NCBI RefSeq assembly: GCF_052857255.1
Contig: NC_135497.1
Span: 185,170,084-185,234,083 of the forward strand
DNA: 64,000 nt
Direction: 5' to 3'
From: Amblyomma americanum
Taxonomy: Eukaryota; Arthropoda; Arachnida; Ixodida; Ixodidae
Position numbers and translations under genes: made by a program. The notes beneath the pieces were generated by a model. It worked only from the letters and a program-made list of their open reading frames with translations. It made no database searches and had not been told where the DNA came from. Within the stretch, counting starts at the first letter, position 1. Each line of letters starts with the position of its first letter. Positions 26,041 through 37,389 of this stretch are shown in pieces.

Positions 26041-26077
26041 TCTGGCTGATGATGATGATGACTATGAGTTGCCCTCA

Positions 26078-26483
26078 AGGTCACCTACAGCAATAACGAA
26101 GCAATGGCTATAACGAAGTAAAAGCGAGGTCCTTTCAACATCTTTATGACGAGGTATTGATAATTGCTACTGTTCACTACTTGAAAAATCCTGCCAAATG
26201 CATTCCAACACTTTCTTGCTGTCCTGCTAATTTCTTTCTCACGGTTGGTATCTACTGTCGTTACTTCGGCCAGATAGATCCACAGCTAGCCTTTGTGAAA
26301 AATATAGAGCCCATGGGGTTTGCTTCTAAGCTGTGTAGTGGGGATCTTGTACCACACGCGGATGTCGCAAGCTCTGATGGCATGACGAGGAAAGATACTC
26401 TCATCCTCCAGAGATTTTCAACTCCGGCGATGCAAAACGGGCCATGCTGCATGGTCCAGTGCAAATCCGACAGGCTGTATATT
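26078..26483. other. Intergenic DNA, nothing recognised
   Basis: Overlapping short ORFs on both strands only. Confidence 0.4.
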
Positions 26484-26940
26484 TTAACGCGGCAGCGTTA
26501 AGGAGCTCGTGTCGCAGAAAAGCCGGTGTCGTCGGCGTCAGCCGTGAGCGAAAAATCCCTCCTCCTCCTCGCCGCAATGTATGCCACTGCCCCAACAGAT
26601 AGCGTGTGACGGCAAAGCAAGGAAGCGAGGCCTATCTCACATATCTCTGCGGACACCCGACCCGCGCCGTAAGAAAAAGAAAATGAAATTAAAATTAATT
26701 TCATGGAAAGGAAGTGACGCGTCTGACATATCTCTCGTTCGGGCGCAGTGGGGCCGTGCGGGCGCGCAGGAATCACGCGCTGAGCGGCGAAAAACGCAGC
26801 GCGCATCCAAAGCGCATTCACCACGAAGCTTGAGGCTTGCTGCCCGTTCGTTCGGCGCGAAAGCTATGCTGGCGTTCGTGGCATCGGGTTTGTCGAGAAT
26901 GATGAGCCGACGAACTACGACCGCAACTTGAGTCACGCGC
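26484..26940. repeat. Dispersed repeat family C, copy without P element
   Basis: The blocks are GACGGC, then TCGTTCGGGCGCAGTGGGGC (about 26736), GCATCCAAAGCGCATTCACC (26804) and GCTTGCTGCCCGTTCGTTCG (26835), then GTGGCATCGGGTTTGTCGAG. The same blocks flank the P element (38200-38541 on its left, 43770-43870 on its right), so this copy shows the empty target. A fragment of SINE 3' sequence (ATCTCACATATCTCTGCGGA, 26633) is embedded. Confidence 0.8.
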
Positions 26941-27019
26941 GTTTCGGCAAGGCGCCTGGCAGCGCTTCTACGTGGCTTGTCGCTCCGCGCGTCCGTTTCA
27001 CCGTACGTAGCAGAGTGAT

Positions 27020-27145
27020 TTGCCTAACGGGCAAGGCGTCGCGCTGAACGGGCGATAGCGTTCCGTGGACTCCCTGGAGTGCTGCAACACGCTGTCGCGT
27101 TCCACTCTTAAAGGCGAAGCTTAAGCGTCCTCCAATTTTTTTTTT
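27020..27145. repeat. Dispersed repeat family B, copy 1
   Basis: GCGATAGCGTTCCGTGGACT, then GCTGCAACACGCTGTCGCGT and GCTTAAGCGTCCTCCAATTT match the copy at 33630-33760 in order and spacing. Confidence 0.75.
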
Positions 27146-28023
27146 TTTACAGTGGCTGTACCCCCCCACCCCTTCTTCACCTCTTTCCAATACCACACTA
27201 CATGTTATAAACTGCCATTCCTTCTCCAGAATGTTGAACATCACTGCTGGCATGCATCCTCGCATTAATCTGTGAGGATACTGTTGTAACTAGTTTCTTT
27301 AGATCCTCAATCATGCGCTGCAATTCACCACTTGAGTTGTTCAGCACTCAGTAACTTCAACGTATTGGTTCAGCACCGCCTTTCGCATTTCTGACAGAGC
27401 CGCTCTCCTGGTATGAGCCGCAAAGAAGGTTGGCGGTCTGCGAGAGCCGTTGTGATCACCACAGTACCCCGGCGTTTTGTGCTATGCCCAGAAAAAGGAT
27501 TGCAGCACTGCTTCGATGCCACTAATGGGGTGTACTTCTAACGTACATGATTACTAATGGGCACATATCGTTGTAATATCATGAGTAAGGGTTAAGATGC
27601 GCCCTTCAGTTTCAGATAGGTCTTCCACATTTATGTTGCTCTTCCTCCTTGTCTGTGTTGTTTTGTGGCAGCCTTTTGGTCCGAGTGAACATGCAGGAAG
27701 CGGACATTCTGCAAAAATAATTATAATACACTTTGAGACCGCACCGAAATTTCTAAATGTTAGCATGCACTGAATGGCAATATGGCAGCGCGATTAGTGT
27801 ACATCAGTCGCAAGCAGCACAGTCTCGCAATTTTCAGTTCTAAGACAACGAACTGAGAGAGCAGCGGTACTCTAAAGCTGGAGGAATTCAGTTGCTTGGA
27901 AGGAAAGTGAAGCATGGGAGGGAAAAAATTGTGCACTTTTACCTGCACACCTCTCTTAAAGTGGCAAAACCAAAACATGGAGAAAGCATAACAAAACAAT
28001 GTATTAAAATTCTTGAAACTTAC
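27146..28023. other. Intergenic or intronic DNA
   Basis: No supported exon. If 28024-28261 is a real first exon, this would be its first intron on the minus strand. Confidence 0.3.
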
Positions 28024-28261
28024 CTTGTTCTCCAGAAAACAGAGACGTAGATTTACGACCTCGTTCGCCTCGGATTGTTTCCGCCATGGGCACTGCCACA
28101 CTAAAAGCAAGCTCTGTTCCCCTGCCGAAGAGATTCTCTGCCCTGTTAACGTTGTGGAACACTTGCCACTCTGTTCGAGCTCGGACCCAGGCACTTATAT
28201 CTGATAGACCTCGTTGCTCTTGCAGGATTAAGACCATGACTGGAGCACTTTTGGTCCTCAT
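28024..28261 (-). CDS. Candidate first coding exon, unknown protein
   Basis: I do not recognise the product. The minus-strand frame from the ATG at 28261 gives about 79 residues (begins MRTKSAPVMVLILQEQRG, later NRAENLFGRGTELAF) and ends at an excellent donor (AAG|GTAAGT, GT at 28023-28022). About 130 bp upstream on the minus strand is a TATA-like GGATATATACTG (about 28388-28399), and a 17-codon upstream ORF lies between. No matching acceptor exon was found before 27146. A second, longer overlapping minus-strand frame (27760-28194) shows that the stretch is open by chance in more than one frame. Confidence 0.28.
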
Positions 28262-29950
28262 CTCTAGTTAAGGCCGGTTCAGACAGGATTGCGGACAGTC
28301 AGAGGAGACCAGCTCCGGCATGGCGCTGATGTCAATGATTTGAACAACCTGCAGCGGCCCTGACTCGACACCAGCCAGTCAAGTGCGTTAAGCACTGACG
28401 TTACAGTATATATCCATGTGTATCATGCCCAAACCAGCTCTCTGTGGGAGCCGGGCTTTAGCGTGCGGAGTCCCTCGATCCTCACGAAATGCTGCCTCGT
28501 CATATTTATTTGTTTTGTTTTGTTTTTGTACCCATGCACTCAGCAGATTTGTGGATTTCCGGGGCGGGCAGTGTCCTGGCCCTGCGCAGCATAGTAATAG
28601 TAAATTAAAGTGCTGACTTTGTCAGTGTTTGCAATCGGCGGAACTTACGCTGCAGTGAACCGCAAGCACGGAGATGCCGGCGTTGAACTGAGACTTGAAA
28701 AATTATTTTCTCGCTTCAAACAAAAAGTACTCCGATAACATTTTCAGAAATAAAGGCTATTGATTGATACTTTGAAACATACTATCTTTCATATTTTTAC
28801 TAGGAACACCTCACTACGCAACAGACGGCTGAATGTGGCTCAGAACGCGTATTTTCTGATAATCAAAGTTGTTTAGCTTACGTGCACACCTTACGTTTCT
28901 TGATTTCTGCAATAATTTTATTACATTCGTTGCCTTGTGAACAACATGGGAAAATAGTTGAAATGACTACTGTATGAACGTACATTTAGATAAAAATTTA
29001 ATCAAAATGAAACAAATTTCGTTCACTCTATTTCGTAAAAGAGCACATGTGATAGTTGTTCGAAAAAAGTTTTATAGGCATGCGTCTAAATTTTTATTTT
29101 TTACAATTTCTTTTCTGAGACTAGGATATGCTACTGCTTGCAAACTTAAGATGGCGGCCACGGCGCGAATAATTTTTTTTCGCGAGAAATAAGCTGGGAA
29201 AATGTTATTCGTGATAACTCGATTACCCGCAACTTTTCCCAAAGAAATCGAAAATGGTCGAGTACACAGCCTGGATACGCATACGCATACGCATGGTGCG
29301 AGCATGAAAAAGTCGCCGAGAAGGGCTCGCCAACTTTCGCGCGTGATTATGGGTTCTCTGCTGCATGTAAAAGTGTAATATATGGTTTCGGTGTCCATGA
29401 CAACACAATGCAGTGATGGAGCGAGTTGATTTGCTCTCCTCGGAAGGTGTTTCAGAGCCCCTTTAAGGAAGGCGGGGTGGAGTGGCGTTTTTTGACCTTT
29501 TTACTCATTTAAGCCAGTGTTGAGTATACAATGAACGAACGAAATCTTTCTCCTGAAGTTTCAGTGCCAAGCAGGCCAACAGAGCGACCGGCCCGGGCCA
29601 GTGTTTGACGCCGAAGTTAGAATAGACGTGCTTCCGGGTCTGCCATCCACGACTCCGTCTTCCATCGTACACGTCTCTTTATGAGTACCTACGTTCGTCT
29701 ATACCTTGTCAGCTCGCTTTCAGAGGTCTCGCCGAGAGAGCGGTGAATCGTCTAAATATCCTAAACGTATTCCGTTTAGAGCAAAATCTATGTCGAATTA
29801 CTTGGGCGGAATGTACCTGCGCATTTTAAATATTTGCATCGTTTATTTGAAAGTTGTGGTAAAAGCAAGAAATGTACATTTTGCCGCAATACCTACACTA
29901 ATACTGTTGGCATGGGTATCTTCTCCCTTATTTTCTGCCTCGCATGACAA
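28262..29950. other. Intergenic DNA
   Basis: A TATA-like motif on the minus strand lies at about 28388-28399, and a GCATAC run at 29275-29294. Otherwise nothing supported. Confidence 0.4.
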
Positions 29951-30083
29951 GTAGCGACCCCCCCCCCACACACACACACACGCACACGCACACGCACAAA
30001 CACACACGCGCGCGCACGCACGCGCACACACACACACACACACACGCACACGCGCGCGCGCACACGCACGCACGCACACAGAG
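29951..30083. repeat. Compound (CA)n/(CG)n microsatellite
   Basis: A run of eight or more C, then CA repeats alternating with CGCA units. It abuts the 3' side of the minus-strand SINE that follows, suggesting an expanded SINE tail. Confidence 0.9.
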
Positions 30084-30089
30084 GAGGGA

Positions 30090-30258
30090 GTGAAAGAAGA
30101 AAGATGTAACGTAGTGGAGGGCTCCGGAATAATTTCAACCACCAGGGGATCTTTAACGTGCACTGACATCGAACAGCACACGGGCACCTTAGCGTTTCGC
30201 CTCCATCGAAACGAAGCCTCCGCGGTCGGGTTCGAACCCGGGAACTCCGGATCAGTAG
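30090..30258 (-). mobile_element. SINE (Ruka-related, second subfamily), body half, interrupted
   Basis: Blocks GTAGTGGAGGGCTCCGGAAT, CACTGACATCGAACAGCACA and the B box GGGTTCGAACCCGG are present. The SINE breaks off after GGATCAGTAG (30249-30258) and resumes at 33571 with GAATCAGTAG, then CCGAGTGCCCTAACCCCTCA, which is the missing tRNA-like head. It was therefore split by the LINE between. Confidence 0.85.
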
Positions 30259-30575
30259 GCCACTGGTACCCACAATACCGTGATCGAATTAATAGAGGCT
30301 CAACGCACCAACCAATTAGTCCGCCTGAGTCGCACGCAAACAGGACAATGCCTACTGCGACAGCTCCGTCTCAATCCACCCATCCCCACCCCAACAAGTC
30401 CTACAGCTTACATGATTTCTCTGCGCACGCAGGATCACATACATCAGAAGCCCCTACCGCGCAATATGAGCGCTAGCCTCCATCAGGGTAGGCGGCAGGC
30501 TCGAGCTAACTGTTACACCAAAACATACAGCAACCGCTCCGATATCCTTTATGTCGACGTGGCAGAAAAGGTAGT
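30259..30575 (+). pseudogene. RNase H-type LINE (LINE-A), 5' piece
   Basis: Coding starts at the first base of the insertion in frame (GTHNTVIELIEAQRTNQLVR), followed by a GRRQARANC segment and the RNase H start ILYVDVAEK. It then stops where LINE-B begins. The domain continues at 32787 with [13 protein letters not shown]. Confidence 0.85.
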
Positions 30576-31092
30576 GGTTTTTTTTTTTAAGTAGGATTCT
30601 TCACGGCAGTCGCAGCCTAAGTCACGTGTTGTCATATATGGTTAATCTGATGCTTCTTACTGGAGATTTTCCTGCAGATCTAAAGATAGCAAAAGTAGTT
30701 CCCGTGTATAAAGGTGGCGGTGCAGCAAATATTAACTATAGGCCAATTTCCGTCTTGACTATTTTCTCTAAAATATTTGAGCGCGTTGTCAATGACAGAC
30801 TCACTAGTTTTTTTTTTTCAGAAACATGGAATAATACCTGACACCCAGTATGGCTTTCAAGCAGAAAAATTTACAGAACAGGCTCTTCTGCATATAAAAG
30901 ATAAAATTATTGAAAACCGAAAAAGAGCTCCTAACACTGGGTCTATTTATAGATCTTGGGAAAGCGTTTGATACTGCACAACACGATATATTATTAACGA
31001 AGCAATAGATCTGTGGGATTAGGGGTGTAGCGCTCAGACTACTTGAAACATATCTGAAGGGTAGGTCCCAGTATGTAATTATAAACAACTGT

Positions 31093-32034
31093 ATGTCTAG
31101 TAAAATGGAGTTACAGTACGGCGTCCCTCAAGGATCCATTCTGGGGCTTTTACTATTTCTTATATACGTGAACGATATAACTATGATACCAGGATCTCCT
31201 CAATTAATCATGTACGCAGATGACACTAATATATTCTTTACGGGAGCAACAAAAGCATGCTTAGAAAAATCTGTAAATGAATACTTACTAAAACTATCTA
31301 CGTGGCTGCAAGCCAATCGTATAAGCCTAAATATAACAAAATCTAAATACGTAATTTTCAAACCCACAAGCAAGCGAGATGACAGTCCCATCAACATCAG
31401 GTACGACGGCAACCCGCTGGCGGAGGTCACCGAGCAAAAGTTCTTGGGGGTATGGTTCAGTGGTGATCTCTCATGGAACACCCACGTGGATAGCCTTAAG
31501 TCCGAATTATCACGGTTTACAGACTGCCTCTACCGAATTCAAAACTTAATTCCATCTTGGTTGAAGCTGACATTATATTATTATCTGTTCTACTCTAGAA
31601 TAAGCTATAGTATACTAGTTTGGGGCACAAAAACTGACTCAAATTACAACAAATTAATTACTTTGCAGAAGAAAGTGCTACGCATATGCGAAACTTACTA
31701 TGAGGATAAACGAAAACTAAGAACTCACCCACTTTTAAGTAAGCACAATATTCTGAGGGCAGACCAGGTATACTACTTCAAGCTGCTACAATGGATACAT
31801 GAGAACAGACTGCATAACGTACCTACGGAGAGTGTAAGCCCGTACGACATCAGAGATCTGAAAATAAGAATGCCAATAGTTAGAAAAAACTATGGCCGGC
31901 AAACACTACCCTTTCAGGTTACCAAAATGCTCAATAGAAGAAACATTTTCGTTAATTACAATAAACCGTTCCCTGCCTTCCAAAAGGATTGTAAGAGAGC
32001 TCTTTTGTCCAGTGATGTCTACTCTTCCCACTAA
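31093..32034 (+). pseudogene. LINE-B reverse transcriptase, 3' ORF (313 codons)
   Basis: This is the longest retroelement frame without obvious lesions in the window. It has the YADD catalytic box near residues 38-41 and a full thumb/C-terminal region. The first reverse-transcriptase blocks lie in other frames upstream, so the enzyme as a whole is broken. A leucine replaces the usual proline in the GPLLF motif (LGLLLFLIYVND). Confidence 0.85.
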
Positions 32035-32415
32035 TACCTTTTCCGTGGAAGTGTAGTGTATAGATGTTTTGTCTCTTTTGTAATTAATCATGCTCCCTTT
32101 GCCATCTCCCATTTTTCTTACTTGCGATGCATGTACTGTTCGTATATGTGCGGATATTTGTTCATGGACATATTTTCTTTCTGTGCTTGAAGGGGAAGAG
32201 GAAAGGGGAAAAATGAGAAAAAAATCTCTGATTTAGTGTATTATGTTGCATATGTATCATGATTCTTATCATTTTTATGTTGTACCCATTCTACATTTAT
32301 AGTGCAATTTTCTCGTTGAGTGCCCTTTCCTTTTACAGATGTATCTTTGTGTTTCTTGTATGCAGTGTTTGTGTTTTGACCAATGATATTGTTTGTGTGC
32401 CGCCCAGCCGCACTG

Positions 32416-32522
<107 letters not shown>

Positions 32523-32606
32523 AATTTTTTGCCTCTTGTCATGCACAGGGGGCTCAGGCCTCGTCAGGCGATACCAAGCCTTTAGTCTCAGCCCTCTCTT
32601 AGGCAA

Positions 32607-32785
<179 letters not shown>

Positions 32786-32786
32786 G

Positions 32787-33570
32787 ACGGCACTGTGGGG
32801 GCCACCGCCACTATCCGAACTAATTCACCTGCAGAGGCGGAAGGAGCCGCCATCACACTTGCGCTGGCCCACTTCACCATTGACAAAAACATAACCGAAA
32901 TTTTCACAGATTTCCAGGCCGCATACCACCACTACTTAAAGGGCGTGGCGACGCCGGCCACACACCGTATTCTTGCCACAGCCACCTCTCTCGACCGAAC
33001 GGTTACTCTGTCGTGGATCCCTGGGCATGCCTCGATCCCCGGTAATGAGCGCGTTCATGCACTGGCCCGAGAACTCTCCTCCCGGACCCCGGACGATCAG
33101 GTACCCAATCCTGCGCAAGAGGCCCCATCGATCCTTTATACGTATCATCAAATCACCGCATTCTACAAACGCAGCCGCATGACATTACCACCAACCCACA
33201 GTACTTTGTCGCCCTTATCCAGCACCACATGGCGACAATTACAGACGGGCTGCTTTATTTCACCCTACCCTCTCTTATGCTTTCACCTCACATTTCGTCC
33301 TCATTGTAACGCCTGTTGTGTGCCCAGATCCACACTTTTCCACTACCTTTGGGAATGTCCTTCCCCACAGGCAGTACCCCCATCCCCAATCCCACCCATT
33401 CTTCCCAGGAGGCAGCTTTACGCACTGCTCAGCCCGCCGGCCAGAAATGGCTGGTAGATCGGGCCTTATGCACAAGCCCGTGGACTCATGGACCAGTAGG
33501 AGACCATCGTAGAAGATTTTTTTCTTTCCTTTTTTTCCAATCAAAGCTGTTTCCATCCATCCATCCATCC
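32787..33570 (+). pseudogene. RNase H-type LINE (LINE-A), 3' piece
   Basis: An open frame to 33457 continues the RNase H domain interrupted at 30575: [40 protein letters not shown] and LSWIPGHASIPGNERVHALA. A Cys/His knuckle follows (CNACCVPRSTLFHYLWEC). The 3' UTR ends AATCAAAGCTG, then a (CCAT)n tail at 33552-33570. Confidence 0.9.
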
Positions 33571-33609
33571 GAATCAGTAGCCGAGTGCCCTAACCCCTCA
33601 GCCACCACC
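33571..33609 (-). mobile_element. SINE tRNA-like head, displaced piece
   Basis: GAATCAGTAG repeats the end of the SINE body at 30249-30258 with one mismatch (target duplication) and leads into CCGAGTGCCCTAACCCCTCA and GCCACCACC, the A-box side of the head. Confidence 0.85.
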
Positions 33610-33619
33610 AAGATATGTT

Positions 33620-33780
33620 TCATTTCTTTAAATTGTCCGGACGAGGCATCGCGCCGAACGGAGAATGGCGTTCCGTGGATTCCTTGGCAACGCTGCAACA
33701 CGCTGTCGCGTCCTGCTCTTAAAGACGACGCTTAAGCGTCCTCCAATTTTTTTCACTTTCCTTCCCTTACGTGGCGGTTC
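33620..33780. repeat. Dispersed repeat family B, copy 2
   Basis: Same blocks as 27020-27145 (GGCGTTCCGTGGATTCC, GCTGCAACACGCTGTCGCGT, GCTTAAGCGTCCTCCAATTT), followed by a diverged SINE 3' piece. Confidence 0.75.
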
Positions 33781-33833
33781 GGCTGTCCACAGAGATATAT
33801 GAGACAGGCGTCATTTCTCATGGTTTGACCTCT

Positions 33834-33905
33834 ACCTACATTCAAGGTGAAACTTGCGGCCACTGAGCTCTAGCTACATTCAAGGTCAAACTTGCGGTTC
33901 CGCTG
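33834..33905. repeat. Two-copy short tandem duplication, about 38 bp
   Basis: CTACATTCAAGGTGAAACTT and CTACATTCAAGGTCAAACTT follow each other, each ending in GCGG. Confidence 0.75.
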
Positions 33906-34062
33906 ACGGCTCGAAAAGCTGGCGTAGTGAAGTTTTAAAACCTTCCAAACCTGTCGGGTTGTTTCCGGAGCGTGTGCAACCCGCACATATACCGTCGCGA
34001 GAAAAATGCATCCCGGTCGACATCGGCGGCCACCAACGTTAATCGCACTGGGCAGGCATTAA

Positions 34063-34440
34063 CCCCCCCCCCCCCCCCTACCCCCCATTAACAACCAGCA
34101 CTCTGGAGGCAGAAGAGGCAGCCATCTCTCTCGCAATACTCTCCATTGAGAATCAAGAGCAAGAAACAAACCTACATAATCACCAGCTCTCCAGCTGTCT
34201 GCCGCAATTACGGCAGGTACAGAATATGCGCCCTCGCACATGATATCCTCAAAAGCAGAGCACACCAACCAGCTGATGTTATTTCCACACCTGGTCACCA
34301 CCACCTCCGAAGAAAACCAGCGCGCGTGCTATCGCCCGAGCTTATTATAACCGAGTCCCGCACGACGGCTCCAGACCATCAGAGCCGGTGTTCGCACAGT
34401 ATAGTGTGCATTCCTTCAACACCATCGGCTTAATCGACAC
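34063..34440 (+). pseudogene. RNase H-type LINE fragment
   Basis: After a C tract (34063-34078), the frames read STLEAEEAAISLAIL, then TYIITSSPAVCRNYGRYRIC and, across frameshifts, a TPGHHHL-type motif and RAHALARA-like sequence near 34300-34330. This is the RNase H core of a third, degraded LINE lineage. No boundary was established. Confidence 0.7.
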
Positions 34441-34478
34441 GCGCATCTCTCGCCACACAAACACCCGACGCGGAATCG

Positions 34479-34800
34479 AGGAAGGTGGTGGTGAAAACTT
34501 TAATGGACACAGGGCAGTTTAGGACGCGCAGGTCATTGGGCCCCCGCACGGCCCCACTGCACTTGAGGAAGCGGTTGCATGGAAACTGCTCCACACCAAA
34601 GCCTGTAACCGCTTTCTTAGGCTCCCCAGCTGACAGCAGAGGCCGTAGAAGCTCTGTAGTGAGGGTCCCTCCCCGCACAGGGGGCAAAAAAAAGTTCATC
34701 ACACCTGCCATCCCCTCCTTCCTTAAGCCATTCCCTGAAGGCGCGATTGGGGTGTCCACAGAGTGTGAGTCAGTGCCCACCGGCAAGAGGGGACGCTCTT
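34479..34800 (-). mobile_element. Probable LINE 3' UTR, minus strand
   Basis: The minus strand ends ATTAAAGTTTTCACCACCAC, closely resembling the AATAAACGTTTTTACCACCA end of the LINE at 11282. No coding domain remains. Confidence 0.5.
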
Positions 34801-35496
34801 TGACAGCTCGCCGTTTTATGTGTCGCTTTGTTGTTATTTTCGAGATGCGTTGATAAGTAAGATCAATTAGTTAAAAACTATACGCAAGTTCAGAAAGTAC
34901 ATGCTACCTGTCTGTAGTTGAGACATTTTACGCGACTACACAGATAAATTTAGGAAATCTTAAGAACCGTAGCGAGCCTCTGAAAGGTTGTTCAGAAGGA
35001 AGGCCTGACCGGCGAACAGTTTTAGCAAGCCGGCTTTGGGGCAGGCAGTCTGTGGATGGGGTATCTTCTGACATTAACAAACTTCCGTTTGTGTGTGTGT
35101 CGTTGACAGTCCGTGCTATGGTGCGGCGCGAATAGCGCATTTGCTTCAAAGGGGGAGATTGTATTATAACAGAAGAATTCGGGGCCGCAGGCCCGTGTGT
35201 CCCCGCACGACTCAGATAGCGCTTAAGTGTTTACTACCTGGTTTAGTCCATCATGCTGGATTCCTTTGGTACCTTTGTCACATTGTAAAAACCGTCTCTT
35301 CGTGACATAACACGTATGCTGACAAGAGACTGTTTTGTTTTGGCTCATGCTATTGATGGACAACCACGGGAGAGGGGCGGTTTTGTCTTCCCAAATTTGT
35401 CCTTCGCTTCCTCGTTGTTAGCTTTGAAGGGTATTTTACACACGCAGCGTAAACCCAGCGTCGCTGTCGTCCCATGTCAGTCTTAAAAAAAGAAAG
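34801..35496. other. Intergenic DNA, nothing recognised
   Basis: No ORF over about 75 codons has support, and no repeat was assigned. Confidence 0.4.
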
Positions 35497-35690
35497 CGGA
35501 TTAGCTCAGCTAATTCATAATATAAAGCGAAAGCTGTCGAAGTTATTTTGTTTTCATTGACGTTGGCGTTCACAACGTCCTAGACACTGGTGATTTTTGG
35601 GAAATGAACAGCGCATAACTGGCTGCCTGGCTCAGTGGATGCCATTCGCGCTTTGAGGTACGTTGCGTAGCTGTACTGAGAGGGAAAAAA
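35497..35690. repeat. Dispersed repeat family D, copy 2
   Basis: ATTAGCTCAGCTAATTC, GACGTTGGCGTTCACAACGT, GCGCATAACTGGCTGCCTGG and TTCGCGCTTTGAGGTACGT match the copy at 37485 in order. Confidence 0.75.
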
Positions 35691-36130
35691 ATTGGTTTTT
35701 CCAGAAAGGAAATGGCCCAATACCTGTCTCACATATCTCGGTGTACACCCGAACCACGCCGCAAGGGAATGGAGAAAGAAGGAAGTGAAAGAACAAAGGA
35801 AGAGGTGCCTGCGTGGAGGGCTCGGGAATAAGTTCGACCACCTGGGTATCTTTAACGTGCACTGACATCGCAGATCCGGAGTTCCCGGGTTCGAACCCGA
35901 CCGCAGCGGCTGCGTTTTTATGGAGGCAAAACGCTAAGGCACCCGTGTGCTGTGCGATGTCAGTGCACGTTAAATATCCCCAGGTGGTCGAAATTATTCC
36001 GGAGCTCTCCACTACGGCACCTCTCTCTTCCTTTCTTCTTTCACTCCCTCTTTTACCCCTTCCCTTAAGCCGCGGTTCACGTGTCCAACGATATGAGACA
36101 GATACTGCGCCATTTCCTTTCCCCCAAACC
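35691..36130. mobile_element. Head-to-head inverted pair of SINEs
   Basis: A minus-strand copy (35691-35872, tail first: AGGAAATGGCCCAATACCTG to CACTGACATCGCAG) joins directly to a plus-strand copy (35873-36130: B box GGGTTCGAACCCGA, CAGTGCACGTTAAATATCCC, to CGCCATTTCCTTTCCCCC). Both lack the tRNA A-box end at the junction. The two arms form a long imperfect palindrome of about 180 bp per arm with about 75 bp between them. Confidence 0.85.
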
Positions 36131-36351
<221 letters not shown>

Positions 36352-36575
36352 CTGACATCGCACAGCACACGGGCGCCCTAGCGCTTTGCCTCCATAAAAA
36401 CGCAGCCGCCGCGATCGGGCTCGAACCCGAGAACTTCGAATCAGTTGTCGGGCGCCCTAACACTGAGCCACCACGGCGGGTGGAAAATGAAATGAAAACT
36501 GGTTTTAAGGAAAGGAAATGACGCCTGTGTCACATATCTCGGTGGATATCCGAACCGCACTGTAAGGAATGATTA
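36352..36575 (-). mobile_element. SINE, truncated minus-strand copy plus 3' fragment
   Basis: CTGACATCGCACAGCACACG, the B box (GGGCTCGAACCCGAGAAC) and the head end CTGAGCCACCACGGCGGG (to 36481) belong to one copy. Sequence at 36488-36575 (AAGGAAATGACGCCTG, ATATCTCGGTGGATATCCGA) is the 3' part of another. Confidence 0.8.
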
Positions 36576-36626
36576 TGAAATAACTTTAATTGCACCCGTC
36601 AAGGAATTAGAGGGTGGTGAAGTGGT

Positions 36627-37320
36627 TGTTGTTGTTGTCCTCATACTATGGCACATGTCCACATAGGGGGATTGGCCAAGAATTGGGGGGCACAGAGAGT
36701 TTTTGAGGTAAATAATTCCTGGACGAAATTAAAATGAATGGTGAGGACGGAAGAAGTAAACAAAAAGGAACAACGGAATGAAACGGGAAATGCAGAACGC
36801 ACGCACGAGATCGAAGCTGATGTTTATAGCCGAGTAGTTAAATGATAATGATAATTGTAAGAATAAAAATATATTGAAAAAATTAAAAAATTAACAAGGT
36901 AGCCGTCTTGATTCCATTAAAAAATTTTGCACAGCAGTAAAAACAAGCTTGTGGCTGTACCGAAGTATGGTGGCTCCAAACGACAATAAGACTGGGCTGC
37001 TCAAACAAAGGCCAAGCTGTTGTAGAGGTTTCCCTAATAACCGTCTTCGCATCATGGTGTCCCGGCGACAAAACAACAAAAAATGGTCTATGGTTCCGTG
37101 CTCACCACAAAATACGCAGACGGGATTAAGCGCCAAACCAGACCTGTGCAAATAAAAATTTAAGGGTGGGATCCGGCAGCGGAGCCTTGATAGAGATACC
37201 CAACCTGCCGTGAATGGCATGATTGCCTGCTCCACGAATACCTCAGGTGCAGGTAATCATCAGATCTTAAAAGAGATTCAGTTGTCATTCTTAACAAATT
37301 TTGTCGCCGGAACCTCGCTG
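36627..37320 (-). pseudogene. Non-LTR retrotransposon 3' fragment, AAC-tailed family, copy 2
   Basis: The minus-strand frame 37235-36891 carries the C-terminal knuckle (CVFCGEHGTIDHFLLFC) and RRLLGKPLQQL, stopping at 36891. The 3' UTR ends in GGCCAATCCCCC..GACATGTGCCATAG on the minus strand followed by AACAACAAC (36627-36640 on plus: GTTGTTGTTG). Protein and 3' end match the copy at 12683-14290. Confidence 0.85.
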
Positions 37321-37389
37321 AAGTCTTGAGTTTTTACCGCCGTCATCTTCCTCCCCTTTCAGCAGGCTGTCAGCGGTGTCCAGGGCCAG

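Larger units (their letters stand above)
23401..26066 (+). mobile_element. RTE-type LINE with tRNA-like 5' end, degenerate
   Basis: Bounded by a perfect 11-bp target duplication (23390-23400 and 26067-26077). The order is: a tRNA-like head (about 23416-23480), about 270 bp of leader, an AP-endonuclease-like domain from about 23755 (WDVIGL, later QAYAPTPGHDDQ and LMGDFNAKVGKKQAGDP at 24040-24230), then a reverse transcriptase from about 24910 to 26037. RT motifs include IAFIDYEKAFDSVE (24986-25020), REGVRQEDTISPMLF (about 25155) and LRFADDIALLSH (about 25280). The C-terminal part resembles the many arthropod proteins labelled craniofacial development protein 2-like (RKKWAWAGHVMR). The 3' end is a GATGAT tail (26047-26060). 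Stops, frameshifts and an internal deletion near 24900 make this copy inactive. Confidence 0.9.
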
